Virus record (IMG/VR): IMGVR_UViG_3300017726_000019
Location: 1-38,201 of that record
DNA length: 38,201 nucleotides
Origin: a virus
Reading direction: 5' to 3' (one strand)
Shown here: positions 21,630 to 29,807 of the stretch, piece after piece
Layout of the letters: every line of letters starts with the position of its first letter
Numbering within the stretch: position 1 is the stretch's first letter
Notes under the pieces: generated by a model
The model's input: only the letters and a program-made list of their open reading frames with translations
Database searches by the model: none
What the model was told of the DNA's origin: nothing
Translations under genes and position numbers: made by a program

Positions 21630-23341
21630 GATTCGATTATCTGTGAGAAATTCTTTCTCTTTTCAAATTTAATAACACGATCAAATTTATCATGGAGAGA
21701 TTCTTTGTGAGAAATGACAAAGATGTTAGCGTCTTTAATAACAAATCGAATAATTTTAAGAAACTCATCAGTGCCAAATCCATCAAGAGATGAATCAAAA
21801 ATTTCATCCATAATCAAAAGATTTGTGCTAGTAGAATTCTTAATCTTAGCAACTTCTCTCCAGGTAAACAATAGTGCTAGATCAATACGTTGCTTCTCAC
21901 CTTCCGAGAATGAAGAGTAAGAAAAATCTTCATGAATTGGTGATTCTATCGTTTCATTAAACTCTTCATCAAGCTTGAAATTAATATAAAACTCCATCAT
22001 CTGAAGGTACTTGGATACCTGCAAATTGATAAGTGGTAGATACTTTTCAATAATCTTAGATTTTACTCCACTATCTTTCAACAATTCGTGTAGGAAGTCG
22101 TGATTAGTAACCTTGAGTCTCTTGTCAGTTAAATCATCAAATACCTTTTCAAGACTTTCTTTATATGCATTCAACTTATCCTGCTCTTCACTCTTATCAG
22201 TTGATTGATCATTGATGCTTTTAATCTCACGATTGAGTCCAGTTATCTGTGCCTGTAGTGATGAGATCTTTGCACTATTGGTACTAATTTTACTTTGGGA
22301 CTCCATAATAGATTTTGTAATATTATCATATACCTTCTCACGAAATTCTTCAGATTTGATAGTATCGATAAGTTGGTCATATCCATCCTCTAATTCATTT
22401 AGTTTGTTGTCAGTATTTTTAAGTCTTTTAACACGAAAAGACTCTTCTATAGGTTGCTCACATGTAGGACACGTGTGATTATCAGAAAAGAAATTTTGCT
22501 CACGTTTGATGGTATCCATTTTCTGTGAGATTTTACCCTTCAAGTTTCCAAGTTTACGAATTTTACTTTTCGCATCTTGCACACCTTCAAGTTCTTTACG
22601 ATATCTCAGAACTTCATTCTCCTCAATTATATTATCTTGATTAAAGACATCGATATCAATACTCAGTTCATTAATCTTATTATCATACTTCAGTAGTGTA
22701 TTCTTTCCTCTGGTGTCAAGTTCTCTAATAAAATTTTCTTGCATCCTAACCTTATCAGAAAATGATTCTTTCTTAAGATTCAACACCTTAATATCTTCCC
22801 TATGTTTCCTAAGTTGATCCTTAATAATATTATTCATCGTAGAAAAAACTTTGATGTCTAAAATATCTTCAATAACTTCACGTCTACCTGCTGCCGACAG
22901 TTGCATAAACGGTGTAAAATTACTACTCCCTAAAATTACAATTTGGGTGAAAGACTTATAATTCATCTTAAGAATACTTTGCTCAAGATATTTCTGCTGA
23001 TCATTTGCGGATGCTGCTTGATCTAAAAGTTTTCCATCACGATAAATCTCAAAAATATTTGGTTTAATACCACGAACAATATTCCACTCTACAGATCCAA
23101 TTCTAAAATCAATATTTACAACACAATCTTTCTCGTTCGTAGAGTTAATAAGTTGGGGTTTATTAATTTTGCGAAATGACTTTCCAAACAATACAAAAGT
23201 CAGTGCATCCAGGATAGTTGACTTCCCTGCACCATTCGTTCCAACTATTATACTGTTTTGACATTCATCAAGTTGAACTTCGGTAAATTGATTACCAGTT
23301 GAGAGAAAGTTTTTCCAACTAATTTTTTTAAAATAAATCAT
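21626..23341 (-). CDS. 46: Recombination exonuclease subunit gp46 (SbcC/Rad50-like)
   Basis: ATPase subunit of the gp46/47 nuclease that resects DNA ends for UvsX. It is 571 aa. Walker A is IVGTNGAGKSTILDAL near residues 32-47. A long coiled coil with a zinc hook, HTCPTCEQPI, occupies the middle, and the ABC signature SFSEGEKQRIDLALLF is followed by Walker B LLIMDEIFDSSLDG and a late ISHKE switch His. It overlaps the DUF3110-like gene by 14 nt. Confidence 0.97.
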   Translation of the reverse strand: MIYFKKISWKNFLSTGNQFTEVQLDECQNSIIVGTNGAGKSTILDALTFVLFGKSFRKINKPQLINSTNEKDCVVNIDFRIGSVEWNIVRGIKPNIFEIYRDGKLLDQAASANDQQKYLEQSILKMNYKSFTQIVILGSSNFTPFMQLSAAGRREVIEDILDIKVFSTMNNIIKDQLRKHREDIKVLNLKKESFSDKVRMQENFIRELDTRGKNTLLKYDNKINELSIDIDVFNQDNIIEENEVLRYRKELEGVQDAKSKIRKLGNLKGKISQKMDTIKREQNFFSDNHTCPTCEQPIEESFRVKRLKNTDNKLNELEDGYDQLIDTIKSEEFREKVYDNITKSIMESQSKISTNSAKISSLQAQITGLNREIKSINDQSTDKSEEQDKLNAYKESLEKVFDDLTDKRLKVTNHDFLHELLKDSGVKSKIIEKYLPLINLQVSKYLQMMEFYINFKLDEEFNETIESPIHEDFSYSSFSEGEKQRIDLALLFTWREVAKIKNSTSTNLLIMDEIFDSSLDGFGTDEFLKIIRFVIKDANIFVISHKESLHDKFDRVIKFEKRKNFSQIIES

Positions 23342-23597
23342 GCTCTTCTGGTGGAACCACTAACTCATTACTACTAATAATAGCATACATGTAACCATGT
23401 TGACTACATGTCTCAAACAACAAATCTTCTTCGACTTCAATAGATCTCATCTTAGGAGAACCACTTTCCTCAAGCATCATTACGAAACGTTCTACATCAT
23501 CTTCAGTTTCCCAGATGTATAGGATATTTACACCATCCTCATCTGCTACAGAATATGCTCCTCTGTCTTCTTCCCCGTCAATTACTACAATATACAT
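23328..23597 (-). CDS. DUF3110-like protein, 89 aa
   Basis: A small acidic protein. The segment TEDDVERFVMMLEESGSP, then RSIEVEEDLLFETCSQHGY, follows the pattern of DUF3110, a family of cyanobacteria and their phages (DDAxRFAxxLE, then FCxxxGY). Its function is unknown. It lies one base after gp47 and overlaps gp46, between the two subunits of one complex, so co-expression with them is certain if it is translated. It is one of the better host pointers in the window. Confidence 0.65.
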   Translation of the reverse strand: MYIVVIDGEEDRGAYSVADEDGVNILYIWETEDDVERFVMMLEESGSPKMRSIEVEEDLLFETCSQHGYMYAIISSNELVVPPEEHDLF

Positions 23598-23598
23598 A

Positions 23599-24648
23599 CT
23601 AGATCATTTCGCAAGCTTCCTGATACACCTCTTTGATAATTTTAGACAATTCAGATTTATCCAAATTAATCTCAGATTCTTGTATGTACTTATTTAACAA
23701 ACTCAAAGTATTCTCAGATTCAATCTCTTCAATTTTATCTTTTGAATACCAACCGTTGAAGTCTTGACTCTCTACAATTTTTAGATCTGCAACATTTGAA
23801 ACGTAAAACTTATCAATAAATTTTTCAAAGTTTTTATTATCAGTTTTCTTTCTGACAATAACTTTTACGATCATATCATGATACTTTGAAAAATCAAAGG
23901 TCCTATAGTCAGTATCTTCATAATAAACATGATGAAAAATACTATAAGGATTATTGACAAATCTATGCTCTAATGTTTCTGTATCAAAAATTGTAAACCC
24001 ACGCACATCATTTACATCATTCCAGTAGATTTCGTAAGAGTTTCCTGTGTAGTGGATGTTTCGATCATTTGATCGAGTGTGGTAGTGACCGCTGAAGACC
24101 TTGGTGAACTTCTCAAATAATTTGCTCTCATGACCATGCTCCATGATGCACTGTTTATTAGCAGCAAATCCTCGGAGTTCAAGGTGCCCCATCGCAATCT
24201 TGCTAGTTGTGCCTTTAAGAAGTTTAAAAGTACTTTCCTCATTTTCTTTATTAATCCATGGAATAAACATTAATTTTAAACCATCAATAATAACCTCAGT
24301 GGGTTCAGAATATACTTCTACGTTTTTATATTCACGGAGAAGAAGATCAACTGCATTTACATTATTAGTATTCTTATAGAATGCAGTATGATTTCCTACA
24401 ATGGTATGAATTTTACATCCCATACTTTCTAGAACATCATAGTAATTATCCTTTGCCCACTTAAGTGAACTAAAATTAATACCAGTTCTATTATCAAAAG
24501 TATCACCCATATCAACAATCGTAGTGATTCCCTCCTCTTTCAGAGTCGGGAAAAATACATCATTATAAAACTTTAGGAAAAAATCATGAAAGAGTTTTGA
24601 GTTCTTTCTTGCTCCAAAGTGTTGATCTGTAATGAGGGCAATCTTCAT
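23599..24648 (-). CDS. 47: Recombination nuclease subunit gp47 (SbcD/Mre11-like)
   Basis: Metallophosphoesterase nuclease, partner of gp46; 349 aa (T4 gp47 is 339). The metal-binding motifs appear in order: ITDQHFGARKNS, VDMGDTFDNR, IVGNHTAFYK, MGHLELRG and FSGHYHTRSN. The ATG overlaps the gp55 stop (ATGA), so the late sigma factor and the nuclease are on one transcript. Confidence 0.97.
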   Translation of the reverse strand: MKIALITDQHFGARKNSKLFHDFFLKFYNDVFFPTLKEEGITTIVDMGDTFDNRTGINFSSLKWAKDNYYDVLESMGCKIHTIVGNHTAFYKNTNNVNAVDLLLREYKNVEVYSEPTEVIIDGLKLMFIPWINKENEESTFKLLKGTTSKIAMGHLELRGFAANKQCIMEHGHESKLFEKFTKVFSGHYHTRSNDRNIHYTGNSYEIYWNDVNDVRGFTIFDTETLEHRFVNNPYSIFHHVYYEDTDYRTFDFSKYHDMIVKVIVRKKTDNKNFEKFIDKFYVSNVADLKIVESQDFNGWYSKDKIEEIESENTLSLLNKYIQESEINLDKSELSKIIKEVYQEACEMI

Positions 24649-25142
24649 ACGTTATTTGAACCCATTCCTCTAAGTTTAGAATAGACAGCATCTTTGATGC
24701 TATTATAGTCTGCATAGTTGGAATTGTCAACAGTATTGTCATTAACAAATACCTGATCATATCCAGTCTTTTCTAAGATCTTATTCTTAATGTCTAATTG
24801 CTTTTTCTCTTTCTGAATACGTCTCAAGAATGCGTAGTGAATAATCTGAGTAAAGTATGCGAAAGGATTTGTAGATTTCTCTGGATTAAAATTATGAATA
24901 TACTGAATACAGTTCTCTATTCCATCAGAGATCATATCATCTTTAAAGATGTAATTAACAAAGTTTGGTTTATATGATAAGTGTGTTGCAATCTTTAGAA
25001 AGCACTCACCAATGTAATTTGTAATCCGAGGTTTAGGTTCCCCATTTTCTGCTGCCTCAGCAATTGCTTTTTTATACTCTACAATTGCATCTAGGAAATC
25101 TCTATTATTTACATAATGTTCCGATTGTTTTCTTTTAGGCAT
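24645..25142 (-). CDS. 55: Late-transcription sigma factor gp55
   Basis: Small sigma70-related factor that directs host RNA polymerase to TATAAATA late promoters together with the gp45 clamp. It is 165 aa (T4 gp55 is 185). The region-2-like core DDMISDGIENCIQYIHNF, then NPFAYFTQIIHYAFLRRI and QKEKKQL, matches the family, and the C-terminus is short. It has its own sigma70-type promoter at 25174-25202, so the switch to late genes is set by the host polymerase. Confidence 0.94.
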   Translation of the reverse strand: MPKRKQSEHYVNNRDFLDAIVEYKKAIAEAAENGEPKPRITNYIGECFLKIATHLSYKPNFVNYIFKDDMISDGIENCIQYIHNFNPEKSTNPFAYFTQIIHYAFLRRIQKEKKQLDIKNKILEKTGYDQVFVNDNTVDNSNYADYNSIKDAVYSKLRGMGSNNV

Positions 25143-25173
25143 TTCATTATTACCAGTAGTTCAGTATGTACTC

Positions 25174-25202
25174 ATTCTACCACAGCTTGACAAATGTGTA
25201 AA
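25174..25202 (-). promoter_or_regulatory. Sigma70 promoter of gp55
   Basis: On the minus strand TTTACA (25202-25197) and TAGAAT (25179-25174) are 17 bases apart, 10 of 12 bases at consensus. A direct repeat TACACAT (25211-25205 and 25200-25194), one helical turn apart, overlaps the -35 box and could be an operator. The leader to the ATG at 25142 is about 25 nt. Confidence 0.75.
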
Positions 25203-25246
25203 CCATGTGTAGAATACCTTTGTTGAGGTTGATAGGAACGCTTTAT

Positions 25247-25627
25247 CTAACTCTTGAATAACTTCTCCAAGTATTTTCGAGTATCATCTGTAGATGATAT
25301 GTATCCCATTTTTCTACTTAAGTTAAATTTTTGATGATCATCTTTAGATTTTCTACAAAATGAATTATACATTTTAATCGTGTGATCATTATCACATTCT
25401 ACAATTGTTAAGACATCTTCCATATTAATTAAAATCATATCAGATGATGATGTTTTTAACCAAGGATCTATTTTATAACATGCTTGACCTCTAATTACAA
25501 TTTCATCAATTGTAACTGGATCTAATAACATAAGGAATTTTTTATCACCTTCGTTAGAAGGTGATACCTTAGAAAAGATCTCTTCTGTGTTCTTTAGTTT
25601 TATCGTCGCATAAAATTCTTCTTCCAT
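25247..25627 (-). CDS. LSm-like small protein (copy D)
   Basis: A 126-aa protein. YATIKLKNTEEIFSKV, then FLMLLDPVTI, YKIDPWLKTS and MEDVLTIVE, follows the order of motifs seen in the three other LSm-like copies in the window, but the end carries an extra 30 residues with RKSKDDHQKFNLSRK. Its ATG shares a base with the uvsW stop (TAATG). The Sm-like fold is an inference; no function is known to me. Confidence 0.65.
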   Translation of the reverse strand: MEEEFYATIKLKNTEEIFSKVSPSNEGDKKFLMLLDPVTIDEIVIRGQACYKIDPWLKTSSSDMILINMEDVLTIVECDNDHTIKMYNSFCRKSKDDHQKFNLSRKMGYISSTDDTRKYLEKLFKS

Positions 25628-27090
25628 TAATCCTTTAAATCGATGTTTATAATGTCGTAATTAAAATTTTCTTGATTATAGATCTTAATTCGTTCGATTA
25701 AGTGGTTAAGAGTGTAATTTTTTAAACTTCTAATCGTGCAGTCATCCGCAATGTCATAAAGAGTTGCTTTATTTTTATCCTTACCCTTTCTTAAAACTCT
25801 GCCGATGGACTGTAAATTACGGATTCTTGATTTAGACGGACTAGCAAAAATAACATTATGAAGATTTCTAATGTTAATTCCCGTTGAGAAAGTTCCATAT
25901 GATGCTACAATAATTGCATTACCTTCATTTTCAGTTATTCTTCGGACTTCCTCTCTTTCTTCAGAGTCAACTCCACCATGGACAAAAAATACTTTTCGTC
26001 CTTCACTTACGGAACTATTTATCTTTTCAAAAAGAGGTTCACCATGTGCGGCAACCCGACTATAAAGTATTAGAGTGTTACCTTCCAACCCTTTTGCAAG
26101 GTTCATTATAAATTTATTTCTTCTTTCATGTCCAATTAGGTACTGTATCTCGTCTTCATAAGTATCAAATTTTTTCGGAGTATGTTTTAAAATTAGGCAT
26201 CTAATTTCGAGATCGGAAACATGACCTTTCTCCATCAACTCTGATGTACGTGTTACTCTATAACAAGGACCAAACAATCCTTCCAATACCCATTTATGTG
26301 TTTGTGTTCCATCAAGTGTTCCTGTAAATCCATACCTATACTTGGTATGATGAAGATTATTCATAATTGTAATAAGAGACTTACTTTTAAATAAGTGTGC
26401 CTCATCACCAATTACTACATCAAAATCTTCAAAATAACTACGTTCAAGTTTATATATAGATTGCCATGTAGTGACGGTCACTGGAAGATCCGTTTGTTTT
26501 TCACACCCTGCATATATTTTGTGACAATATGAATCAGACTCCCATCCATAATCCCGAAAGTCAGAGACTAGTTGATCTACGAGACTGGTCGTTGGAACGA
26601 CTACAAGTATTTTTCGATTCTTATCCACATGATATCTCACGACAGCGTAAATCATCAGACTTTTTCCTGACGCAGTGGGACTTAACAGAATCTTTCTGTT
26701 ATATCTTAGTGCATCATAAACTGCTTCAATCTGATAATTTCTTGGGGTTAAAGCAGTTATCGAAGCAAGATAATCCTTAACTCCTTCTAAACTAATTTCA
26801 CTATTAAGTTCAAAAGGTTTTCCATAGTACTTGTTTGTTACAAACTCGTAGGTATAATCGTAGTTGCTACAAAATTCTACAAGTCTATGCAATAGACCTA
26901 TGTAAAGTCTCTTGGTCCTCATATCAAATAAGTGTATCTCACCATTCCAATTTCTCTTACGGTACTGAGGCATAAACTTTGCACCAGGAACCTCAAATTT
27001 GAAATGATCTCTCAGTTCATGTTCGATATGTGGTTCAGTTGTTATTTTAAGATATACTTCATTACATTTTTCGATGATTAGATTAGCCAT
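25627..27090 (-). CDS. uvsW: Recombination helicase UvsW
   Basis: SF2 helicase, 487 aa (T4 UvsW is 503), which unwinds R-loops and moves branched DNA, shifting phage replication to the recombination mode. Walker A is LLSPTASGKSLMIYAV, motif II is DVVIGDEAHLF, motif III is RYGFTGTLDG, and motif VI is LQSIGRVLRKGKDKNKA. The N-terminal substrate-recognition domain (AKFMPQYRKRNWNGEIHLFD) is present. It overlaps uvsY by 8 nt. Confidence 0.95.
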   Translation of the reverse strand: MANLIIEKCNEVYLKITTEPHIEHELRDHFKFEVPGAKFMPQYRKRNWNGEIHLFDMRTKRLYIGLLHRLVEFCSNYDYTYEFVTNKYYGKPFELNSEISLEGVKDYLASITALTPRNYQIEAVYDALRYNRKILLSPTASGKSLMIYAVVRYHVDKNRKILVVVPTTSLVDQLVSDFRDYGWESDSYCHKIYAGCEKQTDLPVTVTTWQSIYKLERSYFEDFDVVIGDEAHLFKSKSLITIMNNLHHTKYRYGFTGTLDGTQTHKWVLEGLFGPCYRVTRTSELMEKGHVSDLEIRCLILKHTPKKFDTYEDEIQYLIGHERRNKFIMNLAKGLEGNTLILYSRVAAHGEPLFEKINSSVSEGRKVFFVHGGVDSEEREEVRRITENEGNAIIVASYGTFSTGINIRNLHNVIFASPSKSRIRNLQSIGRVLRKGKDKNKATLYDIADDCTIRSLKNYTLNHLIERIKIYNQENFNYDIINIDLKD

Positions 27091-27520
27091 ATCCAGCTTG
27101 GAATTTCAAAAATTCAATTGAGTTTTTTATTTGGTATGTACGATTAGATATTTGTTTTAAGATACTATCGACATAATTGATCATTACATCGTAATATTCG
27201 ATCTTCATACTGACAGTAGAAAGTTTCTCGTCCGCATCAAGATACTTATTCATAGCATCTTTATCTCTTACCTTTTTTGGAAAAGGATCCTTTACATAAA
27301 CATCAGGATCTGCTTTTCCAGAATAGTACTCATATCTTTCGTGTCTAATATTATTTTTTTGTTGTGTTGCTTTAGTTTTCAGCAATACTAGATTGTTATG
27401 GATATCATAGTATTTGGAATGTAGTACGGGAATCTTTAATGATTCTTCATGAAGATTATCAATATCGATTTGGGAATCTTTATCCCACATCGATTTAATC
27501 ATACTAATGTCAAAAGTCAT
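27083..27520 (-). CDS. uvsY: Recombination mediator UvsY
   Basis: Loads UvsX onto ssDNA coated with gp32. It is 145 aa (T4 UvsY is 137). RHERYEYYSGKADPDVY, followed by a helical region with DADEKLSTVSMKIEYYDVM and ISNRTYQIKNSIEFLKFQAG, aligns with T4 UvsY (YYSGRGDGD, then a SRGFAIKHI segment). The ATG overlaps the stop of the gp3-like gene (ATGA), so a structural and a recombination gene share a transcript. Confidence 0.92.
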   Translation of the reverse strand: MTFDISMIKSMWDKDSQIDIDNLHEESLKIPVLHSKYYDIHNNLVLLKTKATQQKNNIRHERYEYYSGKADPDVYVKDPFPKKVRDKDAMNKYLDADEKLSTVSMKIEYYDVMINYVDSILKQISNRTYQIKNSIEFLKFQAGYG

Positions 27521-28086
27521 ACTCTTTGATTAAACCTATTATTGATGGTGTATATACTATACTTAAAAGTTACTGTTGCCGCAAAATATTGAATATCGGT
27601 ATCTGTTGAATCAAATTCCATCTGTGAAAGAGATGTTGGAAACATGTCTTTAAATACAACGTTGTATTGTAAATTTTCAGTGTTAGTTAAAATTTGTAAA
27701 GTTCCATCTGAATAAAAATTTTGTTGATTCTCAGTAAATGGTTGACCCAACAAACTGTCTTCATTTTGCAAATCGTATATTTCACTTAGGGATTCTGGAA
27801 ATCCAAGACCTCTCATCCAATTTTGAATTTCTAAATAATTTCCCAAATCTTCATCAACCAAGAATCTAACGGAAAGATCTTCAAAATCCATCATGTCACC
27901 AGGAACAGGAATCATTTTTAAATATGATCCTTGTTCTGCAACTCCCAGACTTATACCAGGAATATTTGCTGAGTTGGTAAAGTATGAGAGTTTAGGTGCT
28001 CTTGTTAATGAAAACTTAAAACCAGTTGGGGAAAGGAAATTCCTATTGGCAATCTGTTTTTTAAATGCTATTGATGTTACAGCCAC
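27517..28086 (-). CDS. 3: Tail completion / tail-tube-terminator-like protein (gp3-like)
   Basis: A 189-aa structural protein. SLTRAPKLSYFTNSANIPGI and VPGDMMDFEDLSVRFLVDED recall the tail-tube (gp19) fold, and in marine T4-like phages the gene between gp23 and uvsY is called gp3, the tail completion and sheath stabiliser protein (T4 gp3 is 176 aa). It starts with GTG at 28086, with AAGGA 12 nt upstream. I rank gp3 above a gp19 paralogue or gp54-like tube initiator because of position and length. Confidence 0.65.
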   Translation of the reverse strand: MAVTSIAFKKQIANRNFLSPTGFKFSLTRAPKLSYFTNSANIPGISLGVAEQGSYLKMIPVPGDMMDFEDLSVRFLVDEDLGNYLEIQNWMRGLGFPESLSEIYDLQNEDSLLGQPFTENQQNFYSDGTLQILTNTENLQYNVVFKDMFPTSLSQMEFDSTDTDIQYFAATVTFKYSIYTINNRFNQRV

Positions 28087-28110
28087 AACGATAGAGATCC
28101 TTGGATACTC

Positions 28111-28118
28111 TATTTATC
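28111..28118 (-). promoter_or_regulatory. Possible late promoter, GATAAATA
   Basis: GATAAATA on the minus strand, one base off the T4-type late motif TATAAATA, lies 25 nt before the gp3-like start. It overlaps the stop codon of the small upstream gene (TGA in GTGATAAATAG). Confidence 0.5.
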
Positions 28119-28287
28119 ACTCCAGTCCCATTAAGTATTCTCCAAGTGCTTCCTTTAATTGCTCGGTTGTTAGATGTGGTTCTTCTCTCAAATATTGTTC
28201 TAAAACATATACGCAATGATTTTTTATTGCCTCATCACTAGACCATGAAAGTCTGTCGTTTACAATATCTCTTGGTGTCTTTAGCAT
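28117..28287 (-). CDS. Small hypothetical protein, 56 aa
   Basis: A 56-codon frame starting MLKTPRDIVNDRLSWSSDEA. It is helical and acidic, with VYVLEQYLREEP and TTEQLKEALGEYLMG, and has no signal or membrane segment. I do not recognise it. It lies downstream of the gp23 terminator and upstream of a late-promoter-like motif that overlaps its stop, so it may be expressed by read-through. Confidence 0.6.
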   Translation of the reverse strand: MLKTPRDIVNDRLSWSSDEAIKNHCVYVLEQYLREEPHLTTEQLKEALGEYLMGLE

Positions 28288-28317
28288 AATCAATCTTCTG
28301 CTCTATTATGTAGACAT

Positions 28318-28346
28318 AAAAAAAAGAGACCTCCGAAGAGGTCTCT
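28318..28346 (-). terminator. Strong Rho-independent terminator after gp23
   Basis: On the minus strand AGAGACCTC, loop TTCG, GAGGTCTCT, then eight T in a row. A perfect 9-bp stem with a UUCG tetraloop is very stable. It ends the capsid transcript 22 nt after the gp23 stop and separates late virion genes from the recombination genes. Confidence 0.93.
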
Positions 28347-28367
28347 GGAAAACTCTGTGAACAGAGA

Positions 28368-29759
28368 TCACATGAGGTTTTTAACGGTTACACGTCTGTA
28401 GTAACGGTTAGAGTTGGTGGTTAGTCCACCGAGACCCTGGTTGGTTCCTTCTGAGAATGGGTTAGCAACTAGACCATAACGGGTCTTGAAGCCGATCTTA
28501 GGCTGGAAGGTGTTTTCTCCAACTGCACGAACCATCTGGAGAGGAACGTATGGGCAGTAGAATAGACCTGCGTCATAAGGTGAAGAACCCTTATAACCTG
28601 CAACGTAATACTGGTTAGCAGCATTGTTTGCAGAATATGGGTCGATGTATACACGGAACTTACCGAGTAGAGTACCAGCAAAGGTGTTGCCAGTGTCATC
28701 TACGTTAAGGTTTGCGTTGAGTGCTGGGGTGTAATCTAGAACACCAGCCATGGCTAGAGCAGAAGCAACGTCTGCAGAGCACATGATGATGTTGCCCTTT
28801 CCTCTACGAGTTCTTTGTGCAATCTGGTTCGCATCTCTTTCGATTTGGAACAGAAGACCCTTGAACTTCTCAACAGACCAACGACCATTGGAGTCGATAT
28901 CGAGATCGAATTCACCAGCAGTTGCGGTGTTGACGGTAGCACCTTGCTCAGCAACCTTATAGATGGTTCTGATGACTTCACGGTTGATCTCAGCAAGAAT
29001 CTCAGTAGAGAGAATGTTTGCGAGTTCAGCCTCAGCATTAAGACCGTGAATTGCCTTAATGTCTTGTGCTAGTTCTAGGGAGTATTCTGCCTTGAGTGCT
29101 CTGGACTTTGCAGTCACAGTAACTTTCTCAATGCTGAATGCCATCTCGTTGAACTGATCAGAGACGCCGAGATTCTCAGCATCGTCAGTTCTCATGCCCT
29201 GACCAACGTTATATGCTAGTTCGTTAGCAGATGCAGTTGGGTTGAGGACGGAAGGATTGCTACCAGACTGTGAGGTAGTACCCATACCAGAAGCAACACC
29301 AGACATTCCAGTGGTGTTGTTGAATCCTGAATCTTGTCCAGAGAAAGACGTATCTGCCTCGTTGAACATTGCTTCGGTTCCGCTCTGGTTGGTGTAGCGG
29401 GAACGCATTGCGAAGATGAGTCCAGTAGGACCACTCATTGGTTGAACACCTGCGAGGTCATATGCGACCAAGTTAGGCATTGAACGTCTAATTAGTGAAA
29501 TTAGAACGGGGTCGAAACCTGCGGTAGGACCACCAGCTGCGGATCCACCTTGGAATCCATCAGAACCAACTGCGTTGGTAGGTGCTTCTGCGAGGAATGA
29601 ACCTGAGTTGTTAAAAGAGTTTTGCTCTCTTAGGAATTTTTCTTGGTTTTCTAGCAGGACTGCGGTCACTGCTCTCTTATGGGAATCTTGAATATTATCA
29701 AGACCCTGATGATCGAGAACTGGTGCCCACTTCTCCTGCAATTGCTCGGAATTGAACAT
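28368..29759 (-). CDS. 23: Major capsid protein gp23
   Basis: Hexamer-forming shell protein with the HK97 fold; 463 aa (T4 gp23 is 521). MFNSEQLQEKWAPVLDHQGL and VTAVLLENQE form the N-terminal segment removed by gp21. RSMPNLVAYDLAGVQPMSGP and ALKAEYSLELAQDIKAIHGL are gp23 hallmarks. The C-terminus has KIGFKTRYGLVANPF. No gp24 vertex gene follows, which is usual for cyanophages. Next upstream is the scaffold gene gp22. Confidence 0.97.
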   Translation of the reverse strand: MFNSEQLQEKWAPVLDHQGLDNIQDSHKRAVTAVLLENQEKFLREQNSFNNSGSFLAEAPTNAVGSDGFQGGSAAGGPTAGFDPVLISLIRRSMPNLVAYDLAGVQPMSGPTGLIFAMRSRYTNQSGTEAMFNEADTSFSGQDSGFNNTTGMSGVASGMGTTSQSGSNPSVLNPTASANELAYNVGQGMRTDDAENLGVSDQFNEMAFSIEKVTVTAKSRALKAEYSLELAQDIKAIHGLNAEAELANILSTEILAEINREVIRTIYKVAEQGATVNTATAGEFDLDIDSNGRWSVEKFKGLLFQIERDANQIAQRTRRGKGNIIMCSADVASALAMAGVLDYTPALNANLNVDDTGNTFAGTLLGKFRVYIDPYSANNAANQYYVAGYKGSSPYDAGLFYCPYVPLQMVRAVGENTFQPKIGFKTRYGLVANPFSEGTNQGLGGLTTNSNRYYRRVTVKNLM

Positions 29760-29807
29760 TTGAGGTTTACCTATTAAGTGTTTGTTTTTGTTTGATTAAT
29801 ATTAAAT

